From Acidobacteriota bacterium (GTDB lineage: Bacteria > Acidobacteriota > Terriglobia > Terriglobales > Acidobacteriaceae): DNA of 33,985 bases. The DNA lies in contig QHZW01000329.1 in assembly GCA_003224815.1 (NCBI GenBank), positions 1 to 33,985 on the forward strand, written 5' to 3'. Shown here piece after piece: positions 1-6,893 of this stretch. Position 1 is the first letter of the stretch. Each line of letters starts with the position of its first letter. The position numbers and the translations under genes were made by a program. The notes beneath the pieces are model-generated. The model was not told the origin of the DNA, did not search any database, and was given only the letters and a program-made list of their open reading frames with translations.

Positions 1-255
1 GCCGTGAATCACAGCTCCGGCAAGGCCACGCGCACCTTTACGCACGAACACTCTCACTCTCGAATCACGTTCGGCCTGACGACGCGCCGTATCAGCTGTG
101 CCGTCTTGGCTGTCGTCATCCACGACCATGATCTCGTAGTCAATCGGAACGTCCGCAAAGGCCTGATGAATGCGGCCGATCAGAACTGGAATATTTCCAG
201 CTTCGTTGAGAGTAGGAATCACGAGACCTAATTTGAAATCGGCAGAATCATTCAT
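1..255 (-). CDS. Family 2 glycosyltransferase, DPM1-like (partial, 3' end outside window)
   Basis: Only the first 85 codons are present; the frame is open to the window edge. The translation shows the GT-A fold start of family 2 transferases: VIPTLNEAGN at residues 12-21 (nucleotide-binding strand and loop), the acidic VVDDDSQDGT at 44-53 and GLAGAV at 77-82. The spacing is typical of polyprenol-phosphate mannosyl/glucosyltransferases, which transfer a sugar from an NDP-sugar to a lipid carrier on the inner face of the membrane. The ATG at 255 has a weak AGGG about 9 nt upstream. It is the last gene of the minus-strand run that starts with the sigma factor, separated from the kinase gene by a terminator-like hairpin. 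The family call is firm; acceptor and donor are unknown. Confidence 0.85.
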   Translation of the reverse strand, partial: MNDSADFKLGLVIPTLNEAGNIPVLIGRIHQAFADVPIDYEIMVVDDDSQDGTADTARRQAERDSRVRVFVRKGARGLAGAVIHG

Positions 256-368
256 TGCGGAGACCCTAATCTTGTAGCGCAACTTATTGGATGTTTGTGA
301 GCAGAAAGACGTTGTCGGCGTGAGCGAAAAACAGAGACCCTGACTGTAAAAAAATTCAAAAGAAGCAA

Positions 369-391
369 AACCTGGAGGAAATCGGCAGGTT
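369..391 (-). terminator. Terminator-like hairpin after the kinase gene
   Basis: Reading the minus strand, AACCTG (391-386) and CAGGTT (374-369) form a 6-bp stem with an 11-nt loop. It starts 4 nt after the kinase stop codon and is followed by the pyrimidine stretch TTGCTTCTTTT. The stem is short for an intrinsic terminator, so read-through into the glycosyltransferase gene is possible. Confidence 0.45.
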
Positions 392-394
392 CGT

Positions 395-1111
395 TTAGGC
401 AGTAACTGGGCTGGTCTCCGGTTCCGGCGAAGGACCCATGACGTATTTCTGAAATCGCTCCACAATCACGGAGTGCACTTCGTCGGGTTCACCGGCAGGG
501 ACTATGTGCAGACCGGCCATCTGGCGCAACCGCATGTACGACTTGCGTTGCCGGTGCATGAAGTCGATAGGATATTCCGGCTTGCGCGCGCGCGCGACTT
601 CCGGCACGGCATCAAGCACGTAGGACACATCCAGACGGGGAGAAAGGTTCAGCAGAATCTTTGCGTATACGCGAGCCAGCCAGGAGTCCATGGGCATCGC
701 CGCAAGCTGGTCATAGATATAACGGTCAAAGATTACCACTCCGCAGCCTTGCAATTTCGCCTCAGCGACAATGCGGCGCAGATTCAGCACATCGAGAATA
801 TAGAGTGCAGCACGGCCGAAAAGTAGCGGCCAGGCCTGAGCATTCTTGTCGTTGCGTTTCGCCGGCCGTTCCGGAGTTCCGATTGAGCCATCGCTCTGAA
901 GTACTAAACGGCTGAAGCCGGAGCGCAGTCGTGGAAACATCACAACGTTATCCCAGAACGTCAATTCGGTCACGGGAATTCCGGCATCAGCAAGATACGA
1001 GCGCAATTTCTGTATCTGGGTGCTTTTGCCTGCGCCATCAATTCCGGAGAAAGAAATCAAAATCGGTTTCAAAGTATTCATTCCTCGAAAAAAACTAGTC
1101 GAGAATCTCAT
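395..1111 (-). CDS. Thymidylate-kinase-like P-loop kinase
   Basis: P-loop nucleotide/nucleoside kinase of the dTMP kinase superfamily. Walker A is GIDGAGKS at residues 23-30, and the DRY motif that contacts the phosphate acceptor is D129-R130-Y131 within IFDRYIYDQ. The rest diverges from housekeeping Tmk (long insert at 60-95, Arg/Lys-rich lid region near 175-195). The substrate may therefore not be dTMP; the neighbours (glycosyltransferase, beta-helix protein, STAS protein) point to envelope polysaccharide metabolism. Start: the ATG at 1111 lies 3 nt after the previous stop and may be translationally coupled. The ATG at 1081 puts the P-loop at the usual distance from the N-terminus, but its GAGGA abuts the ATG. 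Family sure, substrate not. Confidence 0.82.
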   Translation of the reverse strand: MRFSTSFFRGMNTLKPILISFSGIDGAGKSTQIQKLRSYLADAGIPVTELTFWDNVVMFPRLRSGFSRLVLQSDGSIGTPERPAKRNDKNAQAWPLLFGRAALYILDVLNLRRIVAEAKLQGCGVVIFDRYIYDQLAAMPMDSWLARVYAKILLNLSPRLDVSYVLDAVPEVARARKPEYPIDFMHRQRKSYMRLRQMAGLHIVPAGEPDEVHSVIVERFQKYVMGPSPEPETSPVTA

Positions 1112-1114
1112 TCT

Positions 1115-1585
1115 TTACCGCCCCGAGTTCGGCACCCGACCGGGGCTGGCTTCTGACAACCCGACAACGGTTCCTATTGCAACTCCCGCGCCCGCGATTA
1201 GACCCAGCTTCAGCAGCAGCGAGCGCACCTGGCGTTGTTTCGGTGGAGCAATAGCAACACCAGCCGGCTTCGATGCAGCGCCGCCGCTGACTTGGACCGG
1301 AGGTGCAACCGCAGTCCCACTAGGCTGCGGAGCGGGAGTTGTTTGAACCGCAGGCGCATTTTGCTGGGCCGGGTTCTGCTGAGGAGCATTTGGCAGTGTA
1401 GTGTTTCGTCCGGGGTTTTCCGGAAGTTCGGGCGGCGGTAAGGGCTGGTTCTGGTCGGCCGGCTGTGTCTGAACGGGAGCAGGTTGACTTTGTGTCGCGG
1501 GTTGCTGTGCCAACAGCGGCTCCGCCGTGCCGCTTATAACCAGCACCAATAGACCCACGATCGCGCGCGACAAACTTGTTTTCAT
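1115..1585 (-). CDS. Exported Pro/Gln-rich protein with C-terminal hydrophobic segment
   Basis: No family recognised. From the ATG at 1585 (GGAAAG about 8 nt upstream) the protein has about 156 residues. It begins with a signal peptide (MKTSLSRAIVGLLVLVISG, likely cleavage after LLAQ), followed by a low-complexity Pro/Gln/Ala region of about 90 residues. A basic stretch KQRQVRS precedes a C-terminal hydrophobic helix of about 20 residues (LLLKLGLIAGAGVAIGTVVG). This suggests an exported protein spanning the periplasm and tethered at the membrane, perhaps a scaffold or spacer for the neighbouring envelope genes. A GTG 15 nt further upstream (1600) is an alternative start. It lies between the STAS and kinase genes with gaps of about 24 and 3 nt, so is very probably co-transcribed. 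Confidence 0.7.
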   Translation of the reverse strand: MKTSLSRAIVGLLVLVISGTAEPLLAQQPATQSQPAPVQTQPADQNQPLPPPELPENPGRNTTLPNAPQQNPAQQNAPAVQTTPAPQPSGTAVAPPVQVSGGAASKPAGVAIAPPKQRQVRSLLLKLGLIAGAGVAIGTVVGLSEASPGRVPNSGR

Positions 1586-1609
1586 CGGTATTCTTTCCAC
1601 TTGCCGCGT

Positions 1610-1999
1610 CTACGCTACTACCGGCAGTTGAGTCGTATTCTCCGCAGCGGCATCTTCGGGTGCGACCTCTGGAGCAAGCGTGACTGCAGGAGCATCGAGT
1701 AAGAATCCCGGGAACTTCTGAAAAAGTTTGTCGAGACGAGTCAATTCGAGTACGGTCGCGGCTTCAGCGGAAATTCCTCCGAGCTGAATCGCTCCATCCC
1801 GCCGGGCAACTTCTTCCATGCAGCTCAACAGTGCTTCCAGACCCCTCAGGTCAATGTTCTTTACTTGCGATAGGTCAATCACTACACGCGGTATTCCATT
1901 ATTATTGATCTTCGTGCTCAATTCTTGTTTCAGCCGCCGAGCGCCAGCGGCGTTAAATTTTTCAGGCAACTTGACAACGATTGCGGACTGCATATCCAT
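1610..1999 (-). CDS. STAS-domain protein (anti-sigma factor antagonist-like)
   Basis: A 129-residue STAS domain (about residues 4-105) plus an acidic Ala/Pro tail. The conserved strand VVIDLSQVKNID is followed by LRGLEALLSCMEEVARR. In SpoIIAA-type antagonists the loop after the Asp reads D-S-S-G with a phosphorylatable serine. Here D50 is followed by L51-R52-G53, so the phospho-acceptor is absent and control by an anti-sigma kinase of the SpoIIAB type is not expected. Such variants can act as binding partners or scaffolds. The start ATG at 1999 has GGGGGAAG about 7 nt upstream; ATG at 1993 is a weaker option. It sits in the same run as the ECF sigma factor gene, but no anti-sigma gene is visible in the window. 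Confidence 0.85.
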   Translation of the reverse strand: MDMQSAIVVKLPEKFNAAGARRLKQELSTKINNNGIPRVVIDLSQVKNIDLRGLEALLSCMEEVARRDGAIQLGGISAEAATVLELTRLDKLFQKFPGFLLDAPAVTLAPEVAPEDAAAENTTQLPVVA

Positions 2000-2100
2000 G
2001 TTCTGTCTTCCCCCGAGTTCGTTGGACGCGGTGACGGAAAAACCTGGTGCTACTCTACAGATGCGGATTGTTAATCCAAGGTTTACATTTTGTGAACTAA

Positions 2101-3108
2101 TCAGTCAGCCTGCTGCACCTCGCGCGACATCCAAGAGCTCAACCCTCCCAGCCAGTTTGGTTTCGCATTGCTGGCCAGCAGCCGACGATCTGAAATTCTG
2201 ATCTCCGTATTCCGATTTAAAGCAAACATCTTTTGTCCACTAACAACGGCTCGACGCACGTCGAGAGCCACCCCGACGTAGCTGTCTTGCAACACACAAG
2301 ACTCCTGTATCAGAGTTGCGTAATCGATTTTGCAATTGCGCTCGATCGCGCATCCACCTGCAAGGGTGCATAACGCTCCGATTTTGCTTCCAGCGCCAAT
2401 GAATAGCGGCGCGGAAATCACTGCTGTCGAATCGATCTCGGCTCCATCAGCTTCCCAAATGCCTTCCTGGACTTCGTTCCCCATGGGGTGCAGCGCACAG
2501 CGGCCATATAAACCATCTTGCATCAATTGAAAAAAGTCGCGAACTCCCGTGAGGCGATTGACATATCCGTGGAAATCGAATCGGACCTGCTGAGGGATGA
2601 GCGCGCTCAATCTTTTTCTGTATGCCCCATCCGAATTGTTCAGCAGGGAACTGTCAATCACCGCGAGGTCAAGCGATCCGTCTGGCGCGTAGGCCTGCGT
2701 CATAACCGCCCCAGATTGAATGTGCGAATCAAGAAGCTCCGCATAGTCGAGGTCCGAATAGACTCCGACTCGCAGCAGAAACAGATGTTCGACGCCGCTA
2801 TTCACTGCTTCCGCAACGGCATTTTCCCACTGCAACAAAAAAGCCGTTTTCGCCGTTTTTAAGGGAAGAAAGTGGCTGGTGCCGGCTCTGTCCCGCAAGG
2901 TAATCGGCGAACTCACGCCGATACCGTTGAGCTTTGCCACTGAGCGAGTCAGTAAACTGGAGCCAAGAATGTCTAATAAAGGATCCCAGGCCGGAATGTG
3001 CTTCTTATCCGGCCTGTCAGGCGCCGAAACCGCGCGGAAGTAATTTTCCGACGGCTGTCCTCCCGCCAAAGTTAATATGGCTCCGATTCGCACTCTCACC
3101 CTCTCCAC
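2101..3108 (-). CDS. Degenerate sugar-nucleotidyltransferase-like protein with left-handed beta-helix C-terminus
   Basis: 335 residues. The C-terminal third (about 225-300) has the hexapeptide periodicity of a left-handed beta-helix (IDSTAVISAPLFIGAGSKIG, then LAGGCAIERNCKID). The N-terminal part resembles a nucleotidyltransferase-like alpha/beta domain but lacks the G-x-G-T-R-x-x-P signature of NDP-sugar pyrophosphorylases. It may therefore be inactive or bind rather than make nucleotide sugars. Start uncertain: a GTG at 3108 gives the longest frame. Another GTG at codon 6 (3093) has GGAGAGG at good Shine-Dalgarno spacing and directly precedes the first strand (RIGAILTLAGG). Genes either side are co-directional (gaps 50 and 101 nt), suggesting one operon with the sigma factor. 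Confidence 0.7.
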   Translation of the reverse strand: MERVRVRIGAILTLAGGQPSENYFRAVSAPDRPDKKHIPAWDPLLDILGSSLLTRSVAKLNGIGVSSPITLRDRAGTSHFLPLKTAKTAFLLQWENAVAEAVNSGVEHLFLLRVGVYSDLDYAELLDSHIQSGAVMTQAYAPDGSLDLAVIDSSLLNNSDGAYRKRLSALIPQQVRFDFHGYVNRLTGVRDFFQLMQDGLYGRCALHPMGNEVQEGIWEADGAEIDSTAVISAPLFIGAGSKIGALCTLAGGCAIERNCKIDYATLIQESCVLQDSYVGVALDVRRAVVSGQKMFALNRNTEIRISDRRLLASNAKPNWLGGLSSWMSREVQQAD

Positions 3109-3158
3109 AAACCGTGATCAAGGATGCGGTCACGCACTCCTTGGTTACAACACCTGTC

Positions 3159-3881
3159 CTACGCGCCAGTTGCTGTGAATTGTTGATTTGCGGACAAAGC
3201 CAGGCGACCCATCGGCATCGCCTGTTCCCGCTCCCATCGATCCTCGGTACGGCGGGAGCGCTGACGTGCCGGACGAGACGCGTGGCCGGCCTCTTCCGCC
3301 TGCCGGGCACGTCCCAGTAATTCGCGAATGCGAAGTTTTGCCTTGTGTAATTGCGATTTCGAATTGCCTACCGAGCAGTCGAGCAATTCGGCGATTTCCT
3401 GATGTTCGTATCCTTCGACTTCATGCAGCAGGAAAATCGTACGATAGCCGTCCGGCAAGTCCTTAATGGCGCGCGCCAGTGCAATACGATCTACCGAACC
3501 GGTCAGACGATCGTCCCGGCTGCCGTATTCACGACGAACGACCTTCGCGTCCTGGTTATAGGGTTCATCCAGAGAAATCTGGCGTAGGACTTTCTTGCGG
3601 AAATGCATCAACACCGTGTTGACCGCTATTCGGTACAACCAGGTGGAAAGCGCTGAGTCGCCACGGAAAGTGGCGAGCTTACGGAACACTTGCAGAAACG
3701 CATCCTGCGTCAGATCTTCTGCCTCGGCGGCATTGTTGGTCATCCGCAGGCAGACCGAATAGATTCGGGCTTTGTGAGAATGGAATAAAGAAGCGAACGC
3801 ATCAGAATCCCCCTGTTGCGCGCTCCGTACTAGTTCTGCATCCGAATCGAATCTCGTTGTGGCATTGGTGTCGGTGGTCAC
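3159..3881 (-). CDS. ECF (group 4) sigma-70 family RNA polymerase sigma factor
   Basis: Region 2 spans about residues 25-100 with the core-binding/-10 recognition helices (AEDLTQDAFLQVFRKL, then STWLYRIAVNTVLMHFRK). Region 4 spans about 132-190 (LPDGYRTIFLLHEVEGYEHQ, EIAELLDCSVGNSKSQLHKA), a helix-turn-helix for -35 binding. At 240 aa it is longer than the typical 180-200 aa because of a basic, charged tail of about 50 residues after region 4. The GTG start at 3881 has GGAGAG 6 nt upstream. It heads the minus-strand run of envelope-type genes and may control it; no adjacent anti-sigma factor gene is visible. A long 711-nt upstream region with strong inverted repeats may carry its regulation. 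Confidence 0.93.
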   Translation of the reverse strand: MTTDTNATTRFDSDAELVRSAQQGDSDAFASLFHSHKARIYSVCLRMTNNAAEAEDLTQDAFLQVFRKLATFRGDSALSTWLYRIAVNTVLMHFRKKVLRQISLDEPYNQDAKVVRREYGSRDDRLTGSVDRIALARAIKDLPDGYRTIFLLHEVEGYEHQEIAELLDCSVGNSKSQLHKAKLRIRELLGRARQAEEAGHASRPARQRSRRTEDRWEREQAMPMGRLALSANQQFTATGA

Positions 3882-4120
3882 TGGACTCTCCTTTCAAAAA
3901 CGCCCGTGTGCGTGTTGCCATTTCGAGGAAGCGGCTGGTTTGCAATCACATTCCGAAGACTAGATTCCTTTGTGCGAATGGTCTATCCGGTGAGGTCTGT
4001 ATGCACTAGCAGACGTTGCTGTACCGGATTGAAACCCGCCAAAAGCTGCGCCAATAGCCCAATTGCGCAGCAAAATGCGTTTTGCAGCACTTAAACGCAT
4101 CCCAGAAGCACTCTGTTGAT

Positions 4121-4157
4121 CCTGAGTACATCTCAGGTTTTTCCCGATGTACTCAGG
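4121..4157. repeat. Perfect 12-bp inverted repeat with competing inner hairpin
   Basis: CCTGAGTACATC (4121-4132) and GATGTACTCAGG (4146-4157) are exact reverse complements separated by 13 nt. The left arm can alternatively pair with CTCAGG at 4132-4137, giving a small CCTGAG-TACAT-CTCAGG hairpin that excludes the large one. It lies about 240 nt upstream of the sigma factor start. It could be a dimeric-protein operator or a two-state RNA element. Confidence 0.75.
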
Positions 4158-4550
4158 GGTGACGCGCATGGTCTTTTCTTGAATCCACCCGCGTCCTGCC
4201 TCATCGCGCAGTGCCGGGCTGTTCAAAAAGGCGCTGTCCAAAAACATTCGCGTGGTTTCCACGCTACAGAATTTCCTACACGAAACTACAGAGACAGCAG
4301 GATTGTTCCTTTCACGCGCGCAGCCTATCTTCAAACTCACGAAAGTTGCCCTCAACTTATTACCCACCTCCCGAGCAGGCGCCGGCAAAATGGAGAGTCG
4401 GCACCTGCTTCTCGCCTTTAGCATCACAAGATTCCTTCCGGATGCGCTTAACCTATGCGCACCTGTGCTCATGTTAGGGAATAGAGAAGCACTCCCGTGA
4501 AGCGGCATTTCAGACGAGGTGCTGAGCGACGAAGTGGAATGGAGACGAAG

Positions 4551-4588
4551 AATTCAGGCAGTCCTGGCAGAACCGGACCGCCTGAATT
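4551..4588 (-). terminator. Terminator-like hairpin after the response regulator gene
   Basis: AATTCAGGC (4551-4559) pairs with GCCTGAATT (4580-4588). After one mismatch the stem continues with GTCC (4561-4564) against GGAC (4575-4578), giving a 13-bp stem with a 10-nt loop. It begins 4 nt after the stop codon on the minus strand. The downstream tract (CTTCGTCTCC) is only pyrimidine-rich, so termination may be partial. Confidence 0.55.
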
Positions 4589-4592
4589 TCCA

Positions 4593-5267
4593 TTACTCGA
4601 TGCCTGCCTGAACTACGTGCACAATATTGTTTCGAACTGCATAGAGCACCAGATCACTGACCGAGTGCAGTTGCAGCTTGCGCATGATGTTTGAACGATG
4701 CGTTTCTGCGGTTTTCACGCTCAGTCCCAGAGCGACCGCGACTTCTTTTGTACTTTTGCCTTCTGCCAGCAACTGCACAATCTCACGTTCGCGCGGAGTC
4801 AGACGGTTGCGCCCGGGACTCACCACGGCGCCTGGAGTACCGCCTTTCAAATATCCTTCCAAGACCATTGTTGCGACCTTGGATGTGAAGTAGGTTTTAT
4901 CGTGACGCAGAGCTTCGACAGCAGCGACCAGATCTCGCGCTGCATCGGACTTGAGCAGAAAGCCACGGGCGCCTGCGTTCAAAACTTCACGGACCACCTG
5001 GTCAGAATCGTGCAGCGTAAGAATCAGGACACGTGCATGCGGATTGGTCTTCAATATTTGCCGTGTGGCTTCGAGGCCGTTCAGCGTTGGCATTCCGATA
5101 TCGAGAATGAGCACGTCCGGCTTGAGCTCAAGCGCCTTCTCAACGGCTTCGCGCCCGTCACCTGCTTCGCCGCAGACTTGCCATTCCGGCTGCGCTTGCA
5201 GCAATGAGACCAGTCCCTTTCGTACGACTTCATGGTCGTCAGCAACCAGAATACGGAAAACACCCAT
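4593..5267 (-). CDS. NarL/FixJ-family (LuxR-type) response regulator
   Basis: A 224-residue two-domain regulator. The receiver domain (about 1-120) has acidic pocket D10-D11, phospho-acceptor D56 (LILDIGMP), T84 and K106 (GFLLKSD), all expected for a working receiver. The C-terminal LuxR/GerE helix-turn-helix begins near residue 156 (LTPREREIVQLLAEGKSTKE, then VAVALGLSVKTAETHRSNIM). The start at 5267 is preferred over the longer frame because it lies just before the first receiver strand and has GGGAGG about 5 nt upstream. No cognate histidine kinase is visible nearby, so this looks like an orphan regulator. Confidence 0.95.
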   Translation of the reverse strand: MGVFRILVADDHEVVRKGLVSLLQAQPEWQVCGEAGDGREAVEKALELKPDVLILDIGMPTLNGLEATRQILKTNPHARVLILTLHDSDQVVREVLNAGARGFLLKSDAARDLVAAVEALRHDKTYFTSKVATMVLEGYLKGGTPGAVVSPGRNRLTPREREIVQLLAEGKSTKEVAVALGLSVKTAETHRSNIMRKLQLHSVSDLVLYAVRNNIVHVVQAGIE

Positions 5268-5321
5268 ACCTACCTCCCTGAGAAAAAAGATGAGAACATG
5301 GATACAGCGCAACAGCCTGGA

Positions 5322-5350
5322 ATCATTGACACTCGCATACTCATTGCCAA
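5322..5350 (-). promoter_or_regulatory. Putative sigma-70-type promoter of the response regulator gene
   Basis: On the minus strand TTGGCA (5350-5345) and AATGAT (5327-5322) are separated by 17 nt, matching 5/6 and 4/6 consensus bases. The predicted start near 5315 gives a leader of about 48 nt containing the strong GGGAGG site. Confidence 0.35.
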
Positions 5351-5394
5351 ATGGCTAAACCCTGCCCGCTCAATCACCAGAGACTCTGAATTCA

Positions 5395-5418
5395 GGCAAC
5401 GATTGTGTAAATGTTGCC
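5395..5418. repeat. Inverted repeat GGCAAC-N12-GTTGCC
   Basis: Exact 6-bp arms (5395-5400 and 5413-5418) in the gap between the zinc-ribbon-like gene and the response regulator gene. It could be a protein-binding site or a weak hairpin; the arms are short enough to be fortuitous. Confidence 0.3.
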
Positions 5419-5459
5419 GGGTTTGCGTAGAGTTGTTCGTGATCAGCCTTCTTTTTTCC

Positions 5460-5753
5460 TTAACTTTGCATCAGGTTCGAAGAACACTCGGAAGACTCGG
5501 CCGGACGGCAGTTTTCGTCCGATACGGAAACCAGTTTCAGGCCGCGAGCCGGTTCCAGCACCAGAGTGAAAGAAGCCGCGCATCGACCACAGAGCCAGAA
5601 ATGTACTGTCTCGCGCTTTGGCTTCTCATCAAACGGAGCCGGCGTCTCACTTGCAGCAAGCGAAATCGAAACTACCTCAAACTGAAAAAGCCGACCTTCG
5701 GTGAACGAATGTAGTTGCCGGTTGCAGCTTTCGTTCGCGCAGTTGGCCAGCAT
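5460..5753 (-). CDS. Small putative zinc-binding protein (two Cys pairs)
   Basis: 97 residues from the ATG at 5753, with GGTGG about 12 nt upstream; a TTG at 5762 is an alternative. Two cysteine pairs, C5-x4-C10 (NCANESCNRQ) and C55-x2-C58 (LCGRCAASF), frame a short beta-rich core (GRLFQFEV, TVHFWLC), the layout of a zinc ribbon. I associate similar small proteins with acidobacterial genomes, but no function is known to me. It is divergent from the udgX gene (117 nt between start codons) and upstream of the response regulator gene. Real coding is supported by the ordered Cys spacing and the hydrophobic pattern. Confidence 0.7.
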   Translation of the reverse strand: MLANCANESCNRQLHSFTEGRLFQFEVVSISLAASETPAPFDEKPKRETVHFWLCGRCAASFTLVLEPARGLKLVSVSDENCRPAESSECSSNLMQS

Positions 5754-5869
5754 TGTTTTCAATCCACCCGGAATTTACCACCGCGAAACCTTACAGGGAA
5801 TGACCTAGGAATCCAATACAGTCGCCACTGTATTTTGCGGGAAACGATTACGACCGGGGATGCGGTTAC

Positions 5870-6532
5870 ATGCCCCCAGCGAAGGACAATTTCCCGACCG
5901 CACTTCCGTTTCTGCCTTCCAAACTCAATATTAGAAATCTCCAAGCGGCAGCGCGACAGTGTAAAGGTTGTGATCTATGGGAACGGGCTACGCAAACGGT
6001 TTTTGGCGAAGGAGCGTCGCGCGCTCGAGTCATGCTGGTCGGCGAGCAGCCAGGAGATAAAGAGGACATCGCTGGACATCCATTTGTCGGTCCGGCGGGT
6101 AAAATATTAGACGAAGCTCTGGCTGCGGCGGGGATTGAGCGGGGAGATGTTTACGTGACCAACGCCGTCAAGCACTTCAGTTGGACACCCGCGGAGCGCG
6201 GAAAGCGCCGGATACATAAAAAGCCGCGTTACTCCGAAATCAGGGCGTGCCGCCCCTGGCTGGAAGCGGAGATTGCGGTCACACGGCCGCATGTCATCGT
6301 ATGTCTTGGAGCTACTGCGGCGCAAGCATTACTGGGATCCGATTTCAGCGTCATGCGCCGCCGCGGTCAGTTCATTCCGTCTTCTTTGGCCCCGCGAGTT
6401 ATGGCCACCGTGCATCCATCGTCAATCTTACGAGCACTTGACGAACCCTCGCGGCATGAGCAGAAAGAAGCGTTCATTCGCGATCTTGCAATTGTGGCTC
6501 ACGAGATGAGACGCGTCCCCCATGCAGCTTAA
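5870..6532 (+). CDS. udgX: UdgX-type uracil-DNA glycosylase (family 4-like, Fe-S)
   Basis: A 220-residue uracil-DNA glycosylase superfamily enzyme. Four cysteines, C31, C34, C127 and C145, match the [4Fe-4S] ligands of family 4. Motif A is GEQPGDKEDIAGHPFVGPAG (58-77) and motif B is VHPSSILR (181-188). The insertion loop KRRIHKKP (112-119) is the diagnostic UdgX feature: the equivalent His (here H116) forms a covalent bond with the deoxyribose after uracil excision in the mycobacterial enzyme, giving a tight protein-DNA adduct. The ATG at 5870 has GGGGA about 9 nt upstream. It stands alone between divergent and co-directional genes. High confidence in family, based on motif recognition. Confidence 0.93.
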   Translation: MPPAKDNFPTALPFLPSKLNIRNLQAAARQCKGCDLWERATQTVFGEGASRARVMLVGEQPGDKEDIAGHPFVGPAGKILDEALAAAGIERGDVYVTNAVKHFSWTPAERGKRRIHKKPRYSEIRACRPWLEAEIAVTRPHVIVCLGATAAQALLGSDFSVMRRRGQFIPSSLAPRVMATVHPSSILRALDEPSRHEQKEAFIRDLAIVAHEMRRVPHAA

Positions 6533-6644
6533 GTGAGCGCGAAATCCCGATACGGCTTACAGTGTCTAATGCACTGCTGTACGTGCTTTAGCGGATGGAG
6601 GCTGATTCCTTTCGCATTTACGCTCAACTCGGCGGGAGGGAACT

Positions 6645-6788
6645 GTGCCAGTGGCAAACAATCGTGGACCACGCCGCTCTGGCGAAGAGGAACTCGAGGT
6701 GCCGACGCCACCCCACTCGCAGCCCGAACCTGATGTTCCCGATCCTGACGACGAACCTCAGGAAGTGGTGAGGCCCGTAAGGACGTGA
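6645..6788 (+). CDS. Candidate 47-residue acidic Pro/Glu-rich micro-protein
   Basis: A GTG at 6645 lies 4 nt after GGGAGGGA, a near-ideal Shine-Dalgarno. The frame runs 47 codons to TGA at 6786 (begins MPVANNRGPRRSGEEELEVP, ends EVVRPVRT). It is rich in Pro, Glu and Asp with no hydrophobic segment, so probably disordered and cytosolic. It fills the otherwise empty 361-nt gap between udgX and the Fe-S carrier gene. Support is only the ribosome binding site and the codon pattern; no homologue is recognised. The remainder of the gap (6533-6644 and 6789-6845) shows nothing else. Confidence 0.4.
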   Translation: MPVANNRGPRRSGEEELEVPTPPHSQPEPDVPDPDDEPQEVVRPVRT

Positions 6789-6845
6789 TCGTCACTGAAA
6801 TGGGATCACATTCAGTCAAGCCGATGCGCTTTTGAATCGTTTTCC

Positions 6846-6867
6846 GCGAAATCGCGTCTGTTATAAT
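6846..6867 (+). promoter_or_regulatory. Extended -10 promoter with palindrome before the A-type Fe-S carrier gene
   Basis: A perfect TATAAT at 6862-6867 is preceded by TG one base upstream (6859-6860), an extended -10 element; there is no clear -35. CGCGAAATCGCG (6846-6857) is a palindrome directly upstream and could be an operator. The predicted transcript start near 6874 leaves a 20-nt leader carrying GGAG before the ATG at 6894. Confidence 0.6.
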
Positions 6868-6893
6868 CGAATTACAGTTAAAGGAGACTACAG

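Larger units (their letters stand above)
3882..4592. other. Long intergenic region without a convincing gene
   Basis: 711 nt between the response regulator stop and the sigma factor start, both on the minus strand. A 182-codon minus frame (4508-3960) crosses it, but its translation lacks domain, signal or compositional support. What stands out is structure: a perfect 12-bp inverted repeat (4121-4157), a 6-bp GCGTGG/CCACGC hairpin (4250-4264) and an imperfect palindrome GCAGCAAAA/TTTTGCAGC (4067-4088). It probably contains the promoter and 5' leader of the sigma factor gene, and possibly a small RNA. Confidence 0.5.

Noticed and set aside
260-341. Direct repeat GAGACCCT (260-267 and 334-341) upstream of the glycosyltransferase gene
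   Set aside because: Only 8 bp, two copies, no palindrome; could be chance.
3960-4508. 182-codon minus frame upstream of the sigma factor
   Set aside because: The translation has no recognizable domain, signal or hydrophobic pattern, runs through strong hairpins and has no good ribosome binding site; treated as a non-coding leader region.
6529-6819. 96-codon minus frame between udgX and the Fe-S carrier
   Set aside because: No ribosome binding site or domain, and opposite a better supported small plus-strand ORF.
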